From Prochlorococcus sp. AG-355-I04 (GTDB taxonomy: Bacteria; Cyanobacteriota; Cyanobacteriia; PCC-6307; Cyanobiaceae), in NCBI GenBank assembly GCA_003280915.1, contig QCDL01000003.1, positions 113,411-177,410 on the forward strand: a stretch of DNA of 64,000 bases. The letters are read 5' to 3'. Within the stretch, counting starts at the first letter, position 1, and each line of letters opens with the position of its first letter. The notes below the pieces were generated by a model, which worked only from the letters and a program-made list of their open reading frames with translations, made no database searches and had not been told where the DNA came from. Shown here piece after piece: positions 18,050 through 27,288 of the stretch. The position numbers were made by a program, and so were the translations under genes.

Positions 18050-19036
18050 GGACTCATTCCAGAAATTTTTAAGATTAATTGTTTGTTCATTTGTAAGTGG
18101 AGGGAAAGACCAACTATTTTCCCAACATTTCTCAGAGGGACCTGAGATGGGTGACATTTCAGATTTATATTTACTTTTTAAATAATCACTATTGAATGGT
18201 AGATACCAACCCTCGCTTACTAATTTATCTACTATTGATTTATTTTCTAAAGATTTAATCCATTTAATTAATACTGCATTATTTAGATTTGATCTGCTAA
18301 GTAGAAAATGCCACATCAAAGGTACGCCTTGGCTTGGGAAAACTAAAGAAAGCCTTGGATCTATTTTTAAATATTTTGAACAGAGACTATAAGGAACTAT
18401 TGCGACACAAGCATCAGAATTAATCAACCAATTGAGCATATTTTTATCATCAAATAACATTGCTTGGCTTTTTAGTTTTTTTAAAGATTTAGATGTATTA
18501 ATTTTTTTCGCAATTGACAATATAATTCTGGGACTTTTTGGAAAAATAATCTTCCCAGTTAATTTTTTTGAAAGAATGAAATCCCAAGAAGTTCTGGCTG
18601 AATTTATTAATTCTTTATTATTTTTAATGATGATTGTATAAGGTACTACGCCAATAGGAAATAATTTACTTCTATGATTTTGTTTAAAATTTCCCAAAAA
18701 ATCTATCGATCTCTTATCCAAATTTTCGATCAGTCCATATTCATTTATTTTTTCAAATTCTGCAAAATCTATACTATTAATCCATCCATCGTTTATTAAA
18801 GTAAAGTCAGAATTGAAAATTGTGTTTCTATTTTTTTGTAGCCGAATATTTTCAAAATTAATTTTTTCCTGCTTCCAATCTTTTGGAATTGTATCTTTAA
18901 AAGATTCTGGATAAAAAGAATTTTGTAATGCAATTTTTACTTTATTAGGAAGATTACTGCAAGAGTTTAAAAAAAATAAAAGCGAAAGCTTACCACAATT
19001 TAGAAATTCTCTTCTGGTTGCAAATTTTGAAAACAT
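18038..19036 (-). CDS. Tat-exported lipoprotein, putative polyamine/iron-type solute-binding protein
   Basis: 332 residues. The N-terminus has a twin-arginine motif (Arg8-Arg9 in TRREFL), a hydrophobic stretch and a lipobox LNSC with Cys26, so it is probably a Tat-exported lipoprotein on the periplasmic side. The rest looks like a type 2 periplasmic binding fold (SDFTLINDGWINS, LFPIGVVPYTIII, LTGKIIFPKSPRII, VAIVPYSL, LSLVFPSQGVPLMW), resembling PotD/FutA-type binders. No ABC permease or ATPase lies next to it. It begins one base after the UPF0284 stop, in the same direction, so the two may be co-transcribed. Confidence 0.65.
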   Translation of the reverse strand: MFSKFATRREFLNCGKLSLLFFLNSCSNLPNKVKIALQNSFYPESFKDTIPKDWKQEKINFENIRLQKNRNTIFNSDFTLINDGWINSIDFAEFEKINEYGLIENLDKRSIDFLGNFKQNHRSKLFPIGVVPYTIIIKNNKELINSARTSWDFILSKKLTGKIIFPKSPRIILSIAKKINTSKSLKKLKSQAMLFDDKNMLNWLINSDACVAIVPYSLCSKYLKIDPRLSLVFPSQGVPLMWHFLLSRSNLNNAVLIKWIKSLENKSIVDKLVSEGWYLPFNSDYLKSKYKSEMSPISGPSEKCWENSWSFPPLTNEQTINLKNFWNESLAP

Positions 19037-20209
19037 TCAGCAATCCTTGTCTAAAGAAATTTGACCTAGGCCCTTCATCATTTCCAGATTTTGTTGACAC
19101 AAAGAAACTATTTCTTCATTTTTAAATCCATCTAATAAAGCAAGCAATGATATTCCACCAGCACCTACACCTTCTTTTACATGTCCCAATTCATAATCCT
19201 TCAATTCTTTGTATTTTGAAGATTTGAAATTTAAAGGACTTGCTAAACCTAATAATTTGACATCATATTTTTCATTAATTAGATTCACTAAATTATGTAG
19301 AGAATTATCTTTCACAAGCCACCCAGTTGTCGCAATCAAAACATCTTCAATAAATTGATCTTTATTTTTTTCATCTATTAATTCTAATACAAGCAAAATG
19401 ACCGCTAACATCTGACTTCCACCAGACAATATCACAGGTTGTTTTACTAACCTAGCACCAATTAATAGACCCATTGAGAAAGCTTGGAAAGGATCACCTA
19501 CCGCCGCGACAACATCAAAAGAGTCGAAATCTGTCTTGAAATTTGCATTGAAAAGTCCTTTTTTAACTACTTTTCTTCTCAGTTCTCTTGGAGCTTTAAA
19601 TAAACTACTCCCTACTAAATTAGACACCTGCAAACCAAAAGCTTCCATTACTGCCTGAGCAGTTGTGGTGCCACCTGGTACAGATTCAGAAATTAAAACT
19701 GGTTGTTTTAAGGATTTTCCAATGGCAAGACCTTTTTCATAGAGATTTAAAACTCTCTCTTTAGTCATCGACTTACCAGTAGTAAGACAATTTGATGGGC
19801 CCAAATCTCTATCTTCTATAACCAAATGATTAAAATAAGGCTTTGCTCCTATTCCCAGAGGAACAATAACTGGATAAATATTTATAAGCTTTGAACAAAC
19901 ATGACTGATTAGTGCCGGAGTTACTCCTGCATAAAGAAGAGGCAATTTATATTTATGATCTTTTGAAGCACCCTCAAGCACAAATTCAGCATCTGCAAGC
20001 GCAGTTGATCGCCTTGATTTTGCATTAATACCTGCAGCGGAAATTCCTGTAATTTGAGATGTATTAGTACTTGCAATTACAAGAAATATTTTAAAATTAT
20101 TTATATTCTTTTTCAGTATTTCAATCTTATTAAGTTGTCTTTTTTTATTGGATTCATACCCAAAAAAATTTTTCTCTAACTCAGTACTATACATTTTTAC
20201 TTTTTTCAA
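19037..20209 (-). CDS. UPF0284 protein, CobT-like phosphoribosyltransferase family
   Basis: 390 residues. The sequence matches the UPF0284/TIGR00303 group, related to nicotinate-nucleotide:dimethylbenzimidazole phosphoribosyltransferase (CobT). Recognisable parts are TSQITGISAAGINAKSRRST near the N-terminus, ISESVPGGTTTAQAVMEAFG in the middle, and ILSGGSQMLAVILL later. CobT attaches the lower ligand base in cobalamin synthesis. The substrate of this group is not settled to my knowledge. It overlaps the DUF2232 gene start-to-stop by four bases. cobM at the left edge shows the cell makes corrinoids. Confidence 0.82.
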   Translation of the reverse strand: MKKVKMYSTELEKNFFGYESNKKRQLNKIEILKKNINNFKIFLVIASTNTSQITGISAAGINAKSRRSTALADAEFVLEGASKDHKYKLPLLYAGVTPALISHVCSKLINIYPVIVPLGIGAKPYFNHLVIEDRDLGPSNCLTTGKSMTKERVLNLYEKGLAIGKSLKQPVLISESVPGGTTTAQAVMEAFGLQVSNLVGSSLFKAPRELRRKVVKKGLFNANFKTDFDSFDVVAAVGDPFQAFSMGLLIGARLVKQPVILSGGSQMLAVILLVLELIDEKNKDQFIEDVLIATTGWLVKDNSLHNLVNLINEKYDVKLLGLASPLNFKSSKYKELKDYELGHVKEGVGAGGISLLALLDGFKNEEIVSLCQQNLEMMKGLGQISLDKDC

Positions 20210-20844
20210 TTATTTAAATCAACTAAGCTATTTAATAGTCTTGGAGGATCTGGGATATTCAATTTAAATCTTGGAAACAGAGAATATGCAACTACATGTA
20301 ACGTTAAAACATAAACAATTTCTTGAAAAATTATTAAAAAAATTGCGCCTAATTGGATACTTAAAATTGAAGGGGAAAAAGGCAAATTTAATAATCCAAT
20401 GAACTTTTCTAGTAGACCATAACTTGCTCTAGTAATTAACACCCAAAGATTATCTCCAACCAACGTTGATAATGCTATTACTCGTAAGAAAAAACCAAGG
20501 GTTCCAATAATAACTCCTACAGTTATACTAAATCTCCAACTTTTTTCTCTAAGCCAACACCAGCCTAACCAAAAAGCCAAAATACCATAAGGAAATAAAA
20601 ATAAAGTTCCTCTAACAGGACCCATAATTATGAATAAAAGTAGAAATTGTATTAGGAGTCCTTCCGATGCAGTTTTAGTTCCTCTTCTCAAGTGCAAAAG
20701 GATCATTGGGAGGGGTAATATCAACCTTAATAAAGCTCCCCCAATTGGTAAATAATATAATGCAACCCATAATAAAGACGAAAGAGATGCTAGATATGAA
20801 GTCTCGACAATATTTAATGCTTCAGTTTTTGTTGTTATTTTCAT
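20206..20844 (-). CDS. DUF2232-type membrane protein
   Basis: 212 residues with about six hydrophobic helices and short loops. The N-terminus NIVETSYLASLSSLLWVALYYLPIGG and the RLILPLPMILLHLRRGTKTA segment match the cyanobacterial DUF2232 (YybS-like) group as I remember it. Such proteins resemble S-components of energy-coupling (ECF) vitamin transporters, but no function has been shown for this one. Its stop overlaps the start of the UPF0284 gene, so they are probably translated together, which would fit a cofactor-related role. Confidence 0.7.
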   Translation of the reverse strand: MKITTKTEALNIVETSYLASLSSLLWVALYYLPIGGALLRLILPLPMILLHLRRGTKTASEGLLIQFLLLFIIMGPVRGTLFLFPYGILAFWLGWCWLREKSWRFSITVGVIIGTLGFFLRVIALSTLVGDNLWVLITRASYGLLEKFIGLLNLPFSPSILSIQLGAIFLIIFQEIVYVLTLHVVAYSLFPRFKLNIPDPPRLLNSLVDLNN

Positions 20845-20864
20845 TTTTTGTTTAATATTTTTAG

Positions 20865-21449
20865 TTAATTTTTATTCATACTTTTATTTTTTGAATCTAG
20901 GATACGTTCAATCTTTTCTATTTCAAAATTTACCTCAGAATTATTTAATATGGAACTTAACTCTTCCGTAGGATCTTTTGGATCTACATCTTTTAGAATG
21001 AATATTATTTTGTAAGATTGAAGCTCAACTTTTCTTTTTTTTGAAAGATTCTTAATTTTTTTATTTCTTTGTTTTGGTATCTTTTCTACAGAGATATCCT
21101 TTTTATTTTCTGGAACATTTTTTAGCTTTTCTACTTTTTTAATTTGTTTATTTTTTTTATCATCAATTACTTTGTTTTCTTTTTCTAAATTTGCATCTTT
21201 TTTGTTTTCTGGAACACTTTTTGGTTTTTCTACTTTTTTAATTTGTTTATTTTTTTTATCATCAATTTCTTTGTTTTCTTTTACCACAATTTTTTTATTT
21301 ACTAAATTATTTTGTAAATCTTCATTTTGACTTGTTTTTTCTAAATCATTAAAACTACTTTCAAGAAAATTGCCAATCCTTCCTCCAGAACATGATTGCA
21401 AGAAAATTAAAAAAATTAATAAAAAAAATTCTTTTTTTTTAAAAATCAT
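20865..21449 (-). CDS. Lys/Glu-rich putative lipoprotein with internal repeat
   Basis: 194 residues. The N-terminus (basic KKKE, then a hydrophobic run ending LQSC) is a lipoprotein signal with Cys at residue 20. The rest is extremely rich in Lys, Glu and Asn, with a 33-residue segment (containing DDKKNKQIKKVEK and VPENKKD) present twice. The C-terminal 50 residues (QSYKIIFILKDVDPKDPTEEL) look like a small folded ending. No family is recognised. It lies 8 bases downstream of topA in the same direction. Confidence 0.6.
   Translation of the reverse strand: MIFKKKEFFLLIFLIFLQSCSGGRIGNFLESSFNDLEKTSQNEDLQNNLVNKKIVVKENKEIDDKKNKQIKKVEKPKSVPENKKDANLEKENKVIDDKKNKQIKKVEKLKNVPENKKDISVEKIPKQRNKKIKNLSKKRKVELQSYKIIFILKDVDPKDPTEELSSILNNSEVNFEIEKIERILDSKNKSMNKN
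21100..21279 (-). repeat. 99-bp imperfect direct repeat in the Lys-rich lipoprotein gene
   Basis: A segment beginning near 21100 (anchor CTGGAACATT at 21110) recurs 99 bases later (CTGGAACACT at 21209) and the similarity runs about 80 bases. The 33-codon period keeps frame. Confidence 0.85.
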
Positions 21450-21457
21450 ATTTTTTT

Positions 21458-24061
21458 CTAACTTTTCTTTTTCCTTGTAGTTTTTTTATTCATCTTTGTT
21501 TTTTTTAAAAAAGAACCTTTTTTATCTTTTAGTTTTTCTTCTAAAAGAGATAAAGCATCATTAATGGTGATTTTTTCTATGTCAGTATCTTTGGCAATTG
21601 AAACATTAGTTTTGCCACATTTTAAATAGACCCCATATCTTCCATTTAATATTTGTATTTTTTCTTTAAATTCTTTCGGTTTTCCAAAGTCTTTAAGTAC
21701 TTCTTGACCACCTCTACCCATTTTTGGCATCGCAAGAATTTCTAATGCTCGTTGTATATCAACAGTAAAAACATCATCCTCTTTCTTTAAGGATCTGTTT
21801 TCAGATTCGTTTTCATTTTTAATCCATTTAATATAAGGTCCAAATCTTCCTCTATCAGCCTCAACAACACCACCTTCTGGATGAGCTCCTAACAACCTAG
21901 GCAAACTTAATAGTACTAGAGCCTCATCTAGAGTTAGATCATCAGTTTTCAACTCTTTGGGTAATGAAGCTCTTCTTGGTTTAGCTTTATCTTGATCATT
22001 ATTTCCCAATTGTACGTAAGGTCCATAAGGTCCAAATCTTAAAAAGACTTTTTCCCCAGTTTCTGGATCAGTTCCAAGATCTGATGGGCCACTTAAAATT
22101 TGATCAACTTGCTTTATGTCTAAATCTCCAGGAGTAATATCCATTGGCAGATTCCCTTTCGCCTGAATTTCATTACCAGATTCATCAATTTTTGTACCCT
22201 CTAGCCAAGGGCCGTTAGAGCCTATTCTGACTACGCAAGGAAGGTCTTCAAAATCAACTTGTCTATAAGCTTTACCATCAATATCTCCCTCTGTTTTCTG
22301 AACTTTTACCTCCAGACCATTTTTACCTTTATAGAAAGTCTCGAGATATGGGAGCCACTCAAGATTACCTGAAGATATTTCATCCAATGAAGATTCCATT
22401 TTTGCAGTAAAAGTAGTATCAACCAAATCAGGAAAATGTTCTTCTAATAAAGCGGTAACAGCAAAAGCTGTAAACGTTGGCGCCAAAGTATTGGAAGATA
22501 TATTTGCATAACCTCTATCCACAATAGTTCCAATAATGCTTGCATAAGTAGATGGTCTTCCAATTCCTTCTTTTTCAAGAACTTTAACTAATGCAGCCTC
22601 CGTATATCTTGCGGGCGGTTTAGTTTCATGAAAAGTAGATTCCTTATTAGTAACTTCAAGACATATTCCTTTTGTTAAGTTTGGGAGAATAATTTCTTGT
22701 TGTTCAAGGGATGAATTTGGGTCATCACTTCCCTCGACATAAGCTCTGAAGAATCCTGGGAAATCAATACTTTTCCCACTCGATTTAAATAAACCATCCC
22801 CCACACTAATTTCAGCATTAATCATTGTTAGCCTAGCTTCCGCCATTTGACTAGCTACAGTTCTTTTCCAAATTAAATCGTAAAGAGATAAGTCTCTACC
22901 AGTTAGATTAGTTTCCTTTGGTGTTTTAAATACATCACCTGCAGGCCTAATTGCTTCGTGTGCTTCTTGAGCATTTCTTGCAGTTGAATTAAATTGTCTT
23001 GGCAAGTTAGATAAATATTCTTTCCCATACATAGAGCTGACACATTCTCTAGCAGCTTTTGTGGCTTGTTCGGAAAGATTAACCGAATCAGTCCTCATAT
23101 ATGTTATAAAACCTCTCTCATATAGCCCTTGTGCACATCTCATAGTTTCTCTTGCGGACAAGCGAAGCTTTCTGTTTGCTTCTTGTTGCAATGTACTAGT
23201 TGTAAATGGAGGAACTGGCTTACGAGTAGATGGTTTTTTTTCGATTTTTGAGACTAACCAATCCTCAGAGGAAAAAATCTTCAATAAGTCATTTACTTTT
23301 TCTTCTCCAATTATTAATGATTTATTTCCTTGCTTTAATTCACCGGTCTGTTCATCGAAATCGGAACCATTAGAAATTCTTTGACCTTTTAAACTAAATA
23401 ATTTAGTTTCGAAAGTAACATTATCTTTTACCAGTGAAGCTTTTATTCCCCAGTAACTAGCTTTTTTAAAGGATCTTCTTTCTCTCTCTCGTCTAACAAG
23501 AAGTCTTACTGAAACTGATTGAACACGACCAGCAGATAAACGGGGAGCTACCTTCTTCCAAAGTAAAGGAGATAATTCATATCCAAAAAGCCTGTCCAAG
23601 ATTCTTCTGGTTTCTTGAGCTTGAACAAGTTCCATATCAATTTCTCTGGTTTGATCTAAAGCTTTATTAATTGCCTTTTCTGTAATTTCATGAAAAACCA
23701 TCCTCTTAGTGGGTATTTTAGGTTTAAGTATTTGAAGAAGATGCCAGCTAATACTCTCTCCCTCTCTATCTTCATCAGTAGCCAGTAATAGTTGGGTCGC
23801 ACCTTTCAATGCATCTTTCAGCTGCTTAACAACCTTTTTCTTATCTTTTGGAACTATGTAAAGTGGTTCAAAATCTTCTGTTGTATTTACTCCTATCCTT
23901 GACCATTTTTCCTTTTTGACTGCAGCAGGTATTTCAGCTGCCCCTTTTGGAAGATCTCTTACATGTCCCATAGAAGCAAGAACTTCATAATTAGAAGGCA
24001 AAAACTTTCTTATAGTTTTTGCTTTGGTGGGACTTTCAACAATAACTAGTGTGTGATCCAA
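21458..24061 (-). CDS. topA: DNA topoisomerase I
   Basis: 867 residues. The enzyme relaxes negative supercoils by a single-strand break through a tyrosine. The TOPRIM domain is at the N-terminus (LVIVESPTKAKTIRKFLP, then LLATDEDREGESISWHL), the active tyrosine lies in GFITYMRTDS near residue 310, and the gate domain continues to about 590. The C-terminus has three to four short topoisomerase repeats (FLRFGPYGPYVQLG, RGRFGPYIKWI, NGRYGVYLKCG) instead of Cys4 zinc fingers, then a Lys-rich tail. This repeat type is usual in cyanobacteria. It is divergent from ndhB. Confidence 0.97.
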   Translation of the reverse strand: MDHTLVIVESPTKAKTIRKFLPSNYEVLASMGHVRDLPKGAAEIPAAVKKEKWSRIGVNTTEDFEPLYIVPKDKKKVVKQLKDALKGATQLLLATDEDREGESISWHLLQILKPKIPTKRMVFHEITEKAINKALDQTREIDMELVQAQETRRILDRLFGYELSPLLWKKVAPRLSAGRVQSVSVRLLVRRERERRSFKKASYWGIKASLVKDNVTFETKLFSLKGQRISNGSDFDEQTGELKQGNKSLIIGEEKVNDLLKIFSSEDWLVSKIEKKPSTRKPVPPFTTSTLQQEANRKLRLSARETMRCAQGLYERGFITYMRTDSVNLSEQATKAARECVSSMYGKEYLSNLPRQFNSTARNAQEAHEAIRPAGDVFKTPKETNLTGRDLSLYDLIWKRTVASQMAEARLTMINAEISVGDGLFKSSGKSIDFPGFFRAYVEGSDDPNSSLEQQEIILPNLTKGICLEVTNKESTFHETKPPARYTEAALVKVLEKEGIGRPSTYASIIGTIVDRGYANISSNTLAPTFTAFAVTALLEEHFPDLVDTTFTAKMESSLDEISSGNLEWLPYLETFYKGKNGLEVKVQKTEGDIDGKAYRQVDFEDLPCVVRIGSNGPWLEGTKIDESGNEIQAKGNLPMDITPGDLDIKQVDQILSGPSDLGTDPETGEKVFLRFGPYGPYVQLGNNDQDKAKPRRASLPKELKTDDLTLDEALVLLSLPRLLGAHPEGGVVEADRGRFGPYIKWIKNENESENRSLKKEDDVFTVDIQRALEILAMPKMGRGGQEVLKDFGKPKEFKEKIQILNGRYGVYLKCGKTNVSIAKDTDIEKITINDALSLLEEKLKDKKGSFLKKTKMNKKTTRKKKS

Positions 24062-24236
24062 GGTTTATTTCAAAAATTGGTGTTTTTGTTCAGTTAGGGC
24101 ATATTATGATTATTTGAAAGTTTTTCAAGTAATTCCTCTTAAAAATTTCAAAAATCATACCCACAAATTATAATCAAGTTAAGATTAACTCTTTGATCAT
24201 TACAATCAATCATTTACTTTAATCCTATTTAATAAA

Positions 24237-25757
24237 GTGCCCAACGAAATCTTTACAATTAATTTAAATGCTCAAGCCATTATTCCCGAGGCCTTTATCT
24301 TATTAGGGATTGTTGGAACCCTTCTTGTAGATTTAGCGGGAGAAAAAACTGCATCCAAATGGGCACCAATAATTTGCTATTTATCAATTGGCAGCTCTCT
24401 TTTAGGTTTAGCCTTGCAATGGAGCAATCCAGTTAATAGTGCATTTCTTGGTTCCTTTAATTCAGATAATTTAGCAATAGCATTTAGATCAATAATAGCT
24501 TTATCAACTTTAGTTTCTTTACTCATAAGCTGGCGTTATACAGAGCAAAGTGGAAGCCCCATTGGGGAGTTTGCAGCGATAGTTCTTTCGGCTACTCTTG
24601 GGGCAATGCTTCTGTGTGGATCTACTGACCTTATAAGTGTATTTATATCTCTTGAAACTCTATCGGTAGCGAGTTATTTACTTTCTGGTTACCTCAAAAG
24701 AGATCCAAGAAGTTCAGAAGCAGCTTTAAAATACTTACTTGTTGGTTCAGCTGCTGCTGCAGTCTATTTGTATGGCTCCACTTTTCTTTATGGGTTAAGT
24801 GGTTCAACAAACTTGACAACAATTGGAATAGAGATTATTAATAAGCCCTCGTTCATTACCTCTTTAGCTCTTGTATTTGTTTTATCAACTGTTGCATTTA
24901 AAATAGCTGCTGTTCCTTTCCATCAATGGACTCCTGACGTTTATGAGGGATCACCTACACCTGTAGTTGCTTTTTTATCTGTTGGTTCGAAAACTGCAGG
25001 GTTTGCATTCGCAATAAGAATATTAAGCACTACTTTCTCTTCTTTTGATGAGGAATGGAAGCTTTTATTTACTATTTTGGCAATTTTGAGCATGGCTCTA
25101 GGAAATATTGTAGCTCTAGCTCAAACATCAATGAAAAGGATGCTAGCTTACAGCTCTATAGGACAAGCTGGATTTGTAATGATTGGAATTGTTTCTGGCA
25201 CACAAGATGGTTTATCAGCTGCTGTTTTATATTTAGCCGCATATTTGTTTATGAATTTGGGTGCATTTTCATGTGTAATACTTTTCTCATTAAGAACTGG
25301 TTCTGACAGGATTCTTGATTACTCAGGACTTTACCAAAAAGATCCTCTCATTACATTAGGCTTAAGCCTTTGTCTTCTATCACTGGGAGGTTTGCCTCCA
25401 ATGTTAGGATTTTTTGGAAAAATATATTTATTCTTTGCAGGTTGGGCAAATCATCAGTATCTATTAGTAATAGTTGGATTAGTAACCTCAGTTATATCAA
25501 TTTATTACTACATTTCAGTAATTAAAATGATGGTGGTTAAAGAACCACAGGAAGCTTCTGAAATAGTCAAATCATATCCTGAAATTAATTGGGGCATCGT
25601 AGGATTACCTCCCTTGAGAATTGCACTTTATACCTGCGTGGCGGTAACTGCTCTTGGAGGAATCCTGTCTAATCCTATTTTTAAATTAGCCAACACAGCA
25701 GTTTCAGAAACTCCGTTCTTACAAGATGTTATTGCTGCAGCAAATAATATTTCCTAG
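24237..25757 (+). CDS. ndhB: NAD(P)H-quinone oxidoreductase subunit 2 (NdhB)
   Basis: 506 residues with about fourteen membrane helices, one of the antiporter-like proton-pumping subunits of the cyanobacterial NDH-1 complex in the thylakoid. This complex serves respiration, cyclic electron flow and CO2 uptake. Conserved parts include [30 protein letters not shown], the key lysine region [22 protein letters not shown] and [19 protein letters not shown]. The start is GTG at 24237, which gives the expected N-terminus. A 175-base divergent region separates it from topA. The ABC ATPase gene follows by 17 bases. Confidence 0.97.
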   Translation: MPNEIFTINLNAQAIIPEAFILLGIVGTLLVDLAGEKTASKWAPIICYLSIGSSLLGLALQWSNPVNSAFLGSFNSDNLAIAFRSIIALSTLVSLLISWRYTEQSGSPIGEFAAIVLSATLGAMLLCGSTDLISVFISLETLSVASYLLSGYLKRDPRSSEAALKYLLVGSAAAAVYLYGSTFLYGLSGSTNLTTIGIEIINKPSFITSLALVFVLSTVAFKIAAVPFHQWTPDVYEGSPTPVVAFLSVGSKTAGFAFAIRILSTTFSSFDEEWKLLFTILAILSMALGNIVALAQTSMKRMLAYSSIGQAGFVMIGIVSGTQDGLSAAVLYLAAYLFMNLGAFSCVILFSLRTGSDRILDYSGLYQKDPLITLGLSLCLLSLGGLPPMLGFFGKIYLFFAGWANHQYLLVIVGLVTSVISIYYYISVIKMMVVKEPQEASEIVKSYPEINWGIVGLPPLRIALYTCVAVTALGGILSNPIFKLANTAVSETPFLQDVIAAANNIS

Positions 25758-25774
25758 AAGAAATTTCTTAATAA

Positions 25775-26461
25775 ATGTCTAAGAAAGTCGCCAGTTTAGA
25801 AAAAATATCTAAAACATATGGGAAAGATGATCTAACTGTTAAAGCATTAGACAGCATAAATTTAGAAATTTATAAAGGTGATTATTTAGCTGTAATGGGA
25901 GCTAGTGGCTCAGGCAAAAGTACAGCTATGAATATTATTGGTTGTCTAGATAGACCATCTGAAGGTGTTTACAAGTTAAATGGTATCCCTGTTGAGAATC
26001 TATCTGATGATGAGCTAGCCGAAATACGTAACCAAAAATTAGGATTCGTTTTTCAACAATTTCATCTTCTTTCAGACGCAACTGCCCTTGAAAACGTAAC
26101 TTTGCCAATGATTTATGCTGGTATTGATCCTGAACAAAGATTAGAGCGAGGTAAGAATGCCTTAAAAAAAGTTGGTCTTTCAGAAAGGATGAATAATCGT
26201 CCAAACCAATTATCCGGAGGTCAACAACAACGAGTTGCTATTGCTAGGGCTATTATCAATAACCCTGCAATTTTGTTAGCAGACGAACCAACTGGAGCAC
26301 TAGATTCAAAAACCACTGAAGATGTATTAGATCTTTTTGACAAGCTTCATAAATCTGGAATAACTATAGTTTTAGTTACCCATGAAGATGAAGTCGCAAA
26401 TCGCGCAAAAAAAATAGCCAAATTTAAGGATGGAAGAATAGTTGAATTAAAAGTTAATTAA
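25775..26461 (+). CDS. ABC transporter ATP-binding protein, MacB/LolD/DevA type
   Basis: 228 residues. Walker A is GASGSGKST near residue 42, the Q-loop FQQFHLL near 95, the signature LSGGQQQRVAIARA near 145 and Walker B ILLADEPTGALDS near 167. The short length and the SEGVYKLNGIPVENLSDDELAEIRNQ insert put it in the MacB/LolD/DevA group, which exports lipoproteins, glycolipids or peptides with an MacB-like permease. No permease gene is adjacent, so the partner must be elsewhere. It follows ndhB by 17 bases and may be read through from it. Confidence 0.9.
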   Translation: MSKKVASLEKISKTYGKDDLTVKALDSINLEIYKGDYLAVMGASGSGKSTAMNIIGCLDRPSEGVYKLNGIPVENLSDDELAEIRNQKLGFVFQQFHLLSDATALENVTLPMIYAGIDPEQRLERGKNALKKVGLSERMNNRPNQLSGGQQQRVAIARAIINNPAILLADEPTGALDSKTTEDVLDLFDKLHKSGITIVLVTHEDEVANRAKKIAKFKDGRIVELKVN

Positions 26462-26463
26462 AT

Positions 26464-27213
26464 TCAAAACCTTCTAATTACCTTCAGTTGAGTTTCATTT
26501 TCAATTCTTAAATTCCCATTGGAATCAATATCTTTAATTTTCCATGTATAAGGGCAATAACCACTAGGCAAAAAACTTTTAGTAAGAAACTTATTTGCAT
26601 ATTTAATCACATATTCTGTCTTCTTATTACATTCAATTGAATCATAAAAAGCTTTAAGAACTTTGGCTGTCCAATAATGTTGATTAATATTCTTAGTTTG
26701 AAGTACTTTTGATAATGAAATACCCTCTAATGGAGTGTAATTTAAAACATTCATACCAAGTCCTACTCTTACATAGATAATTTCTTTGCCTCTTGTTATT
26801 ACCCTTGGTAAAAATCCAATCAACTTTTTTGAACCAAAAAAAATATCATTTGGCCATTTCAAACAAACATTTATATTCTCTTGCCTAAGCATTTCACATA
26901 ACTTAATACCTAAAGACAAATTAAATATTTGACTTGCAAATTCTTTTGTAAATATTGGGTAAGCGGCACTTAACCAAATCCCGCCATTTGGAGAAACCCA
27001 AGTTTTTGAGTTTTGTCCAAACCCTGAGAACTGTTCTCTTGCAATTACTGCTACTGGCTTATTTTTCTTTATTGCAGAATATCCAAGCAGGTTTGTTAGC
27101 TCATTTTCGGTACTTTTACATTTTATTTTGTAATGAAGTGTCCATGCTGGAGATTGACCCTGAATTTTTTTTAAATAAAAAACTGTCTTAGCTGCAGGCC
27201 CAATAACTTTCAC
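26464..27213 (-). CDS. birA: Biotin-[acetyl-CoA-carboxylase] ligase
   Basis: 249 residues. BirA activates biotin with ATP and attaches it to the biotin carrier of acetyl-CoA carboxylase, the first step of fatty acid synthesis. The ligase motifs are visible: ARE-QFSGFGQNSKTWVSPNGGIWLS (biotinyl-AMP loop) near residue 60-85 and KWPNDIFFGSKKLIGFLP near 120. The N-terminal winged helix of bifunctional BirA repressors is absent, so it is a ligase only. The C-terminal SH3-like part is short. It is convergent with the ABC ATPase gene and divergent from the DciA-like gene. Confidence 0.88.
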   Translation of the reverse strand: MKVIGPAAKTVFYLKKIQGQSPAWTLHYKIKCKSTENELTNLLGYSAIKKNKPVAVIAREQFSGFGQNSKTWVSPNGGIWLSAAYPIFTKEFASQIFNLSLGIKLCEMLRQENINVCLKWPNDIFFGSKKLIGFLPRVITRGKEIIYVRVGLGMNVLNYTPLEGISLSKVLQTKNINQHYWTAKVLKAFYDSIECNKKTEYVIKYANKFLTKSFLPSGYCPYTWKIKDIDSNGNLRIENETQLKVIRRF

Positions 27214-27288
27214 AAATTCTTTATTAAAAAAACGAGCATCTTTTTAAAGATTAGATTAACTTTAATCTTAATAAGTAAATTTTACAAA

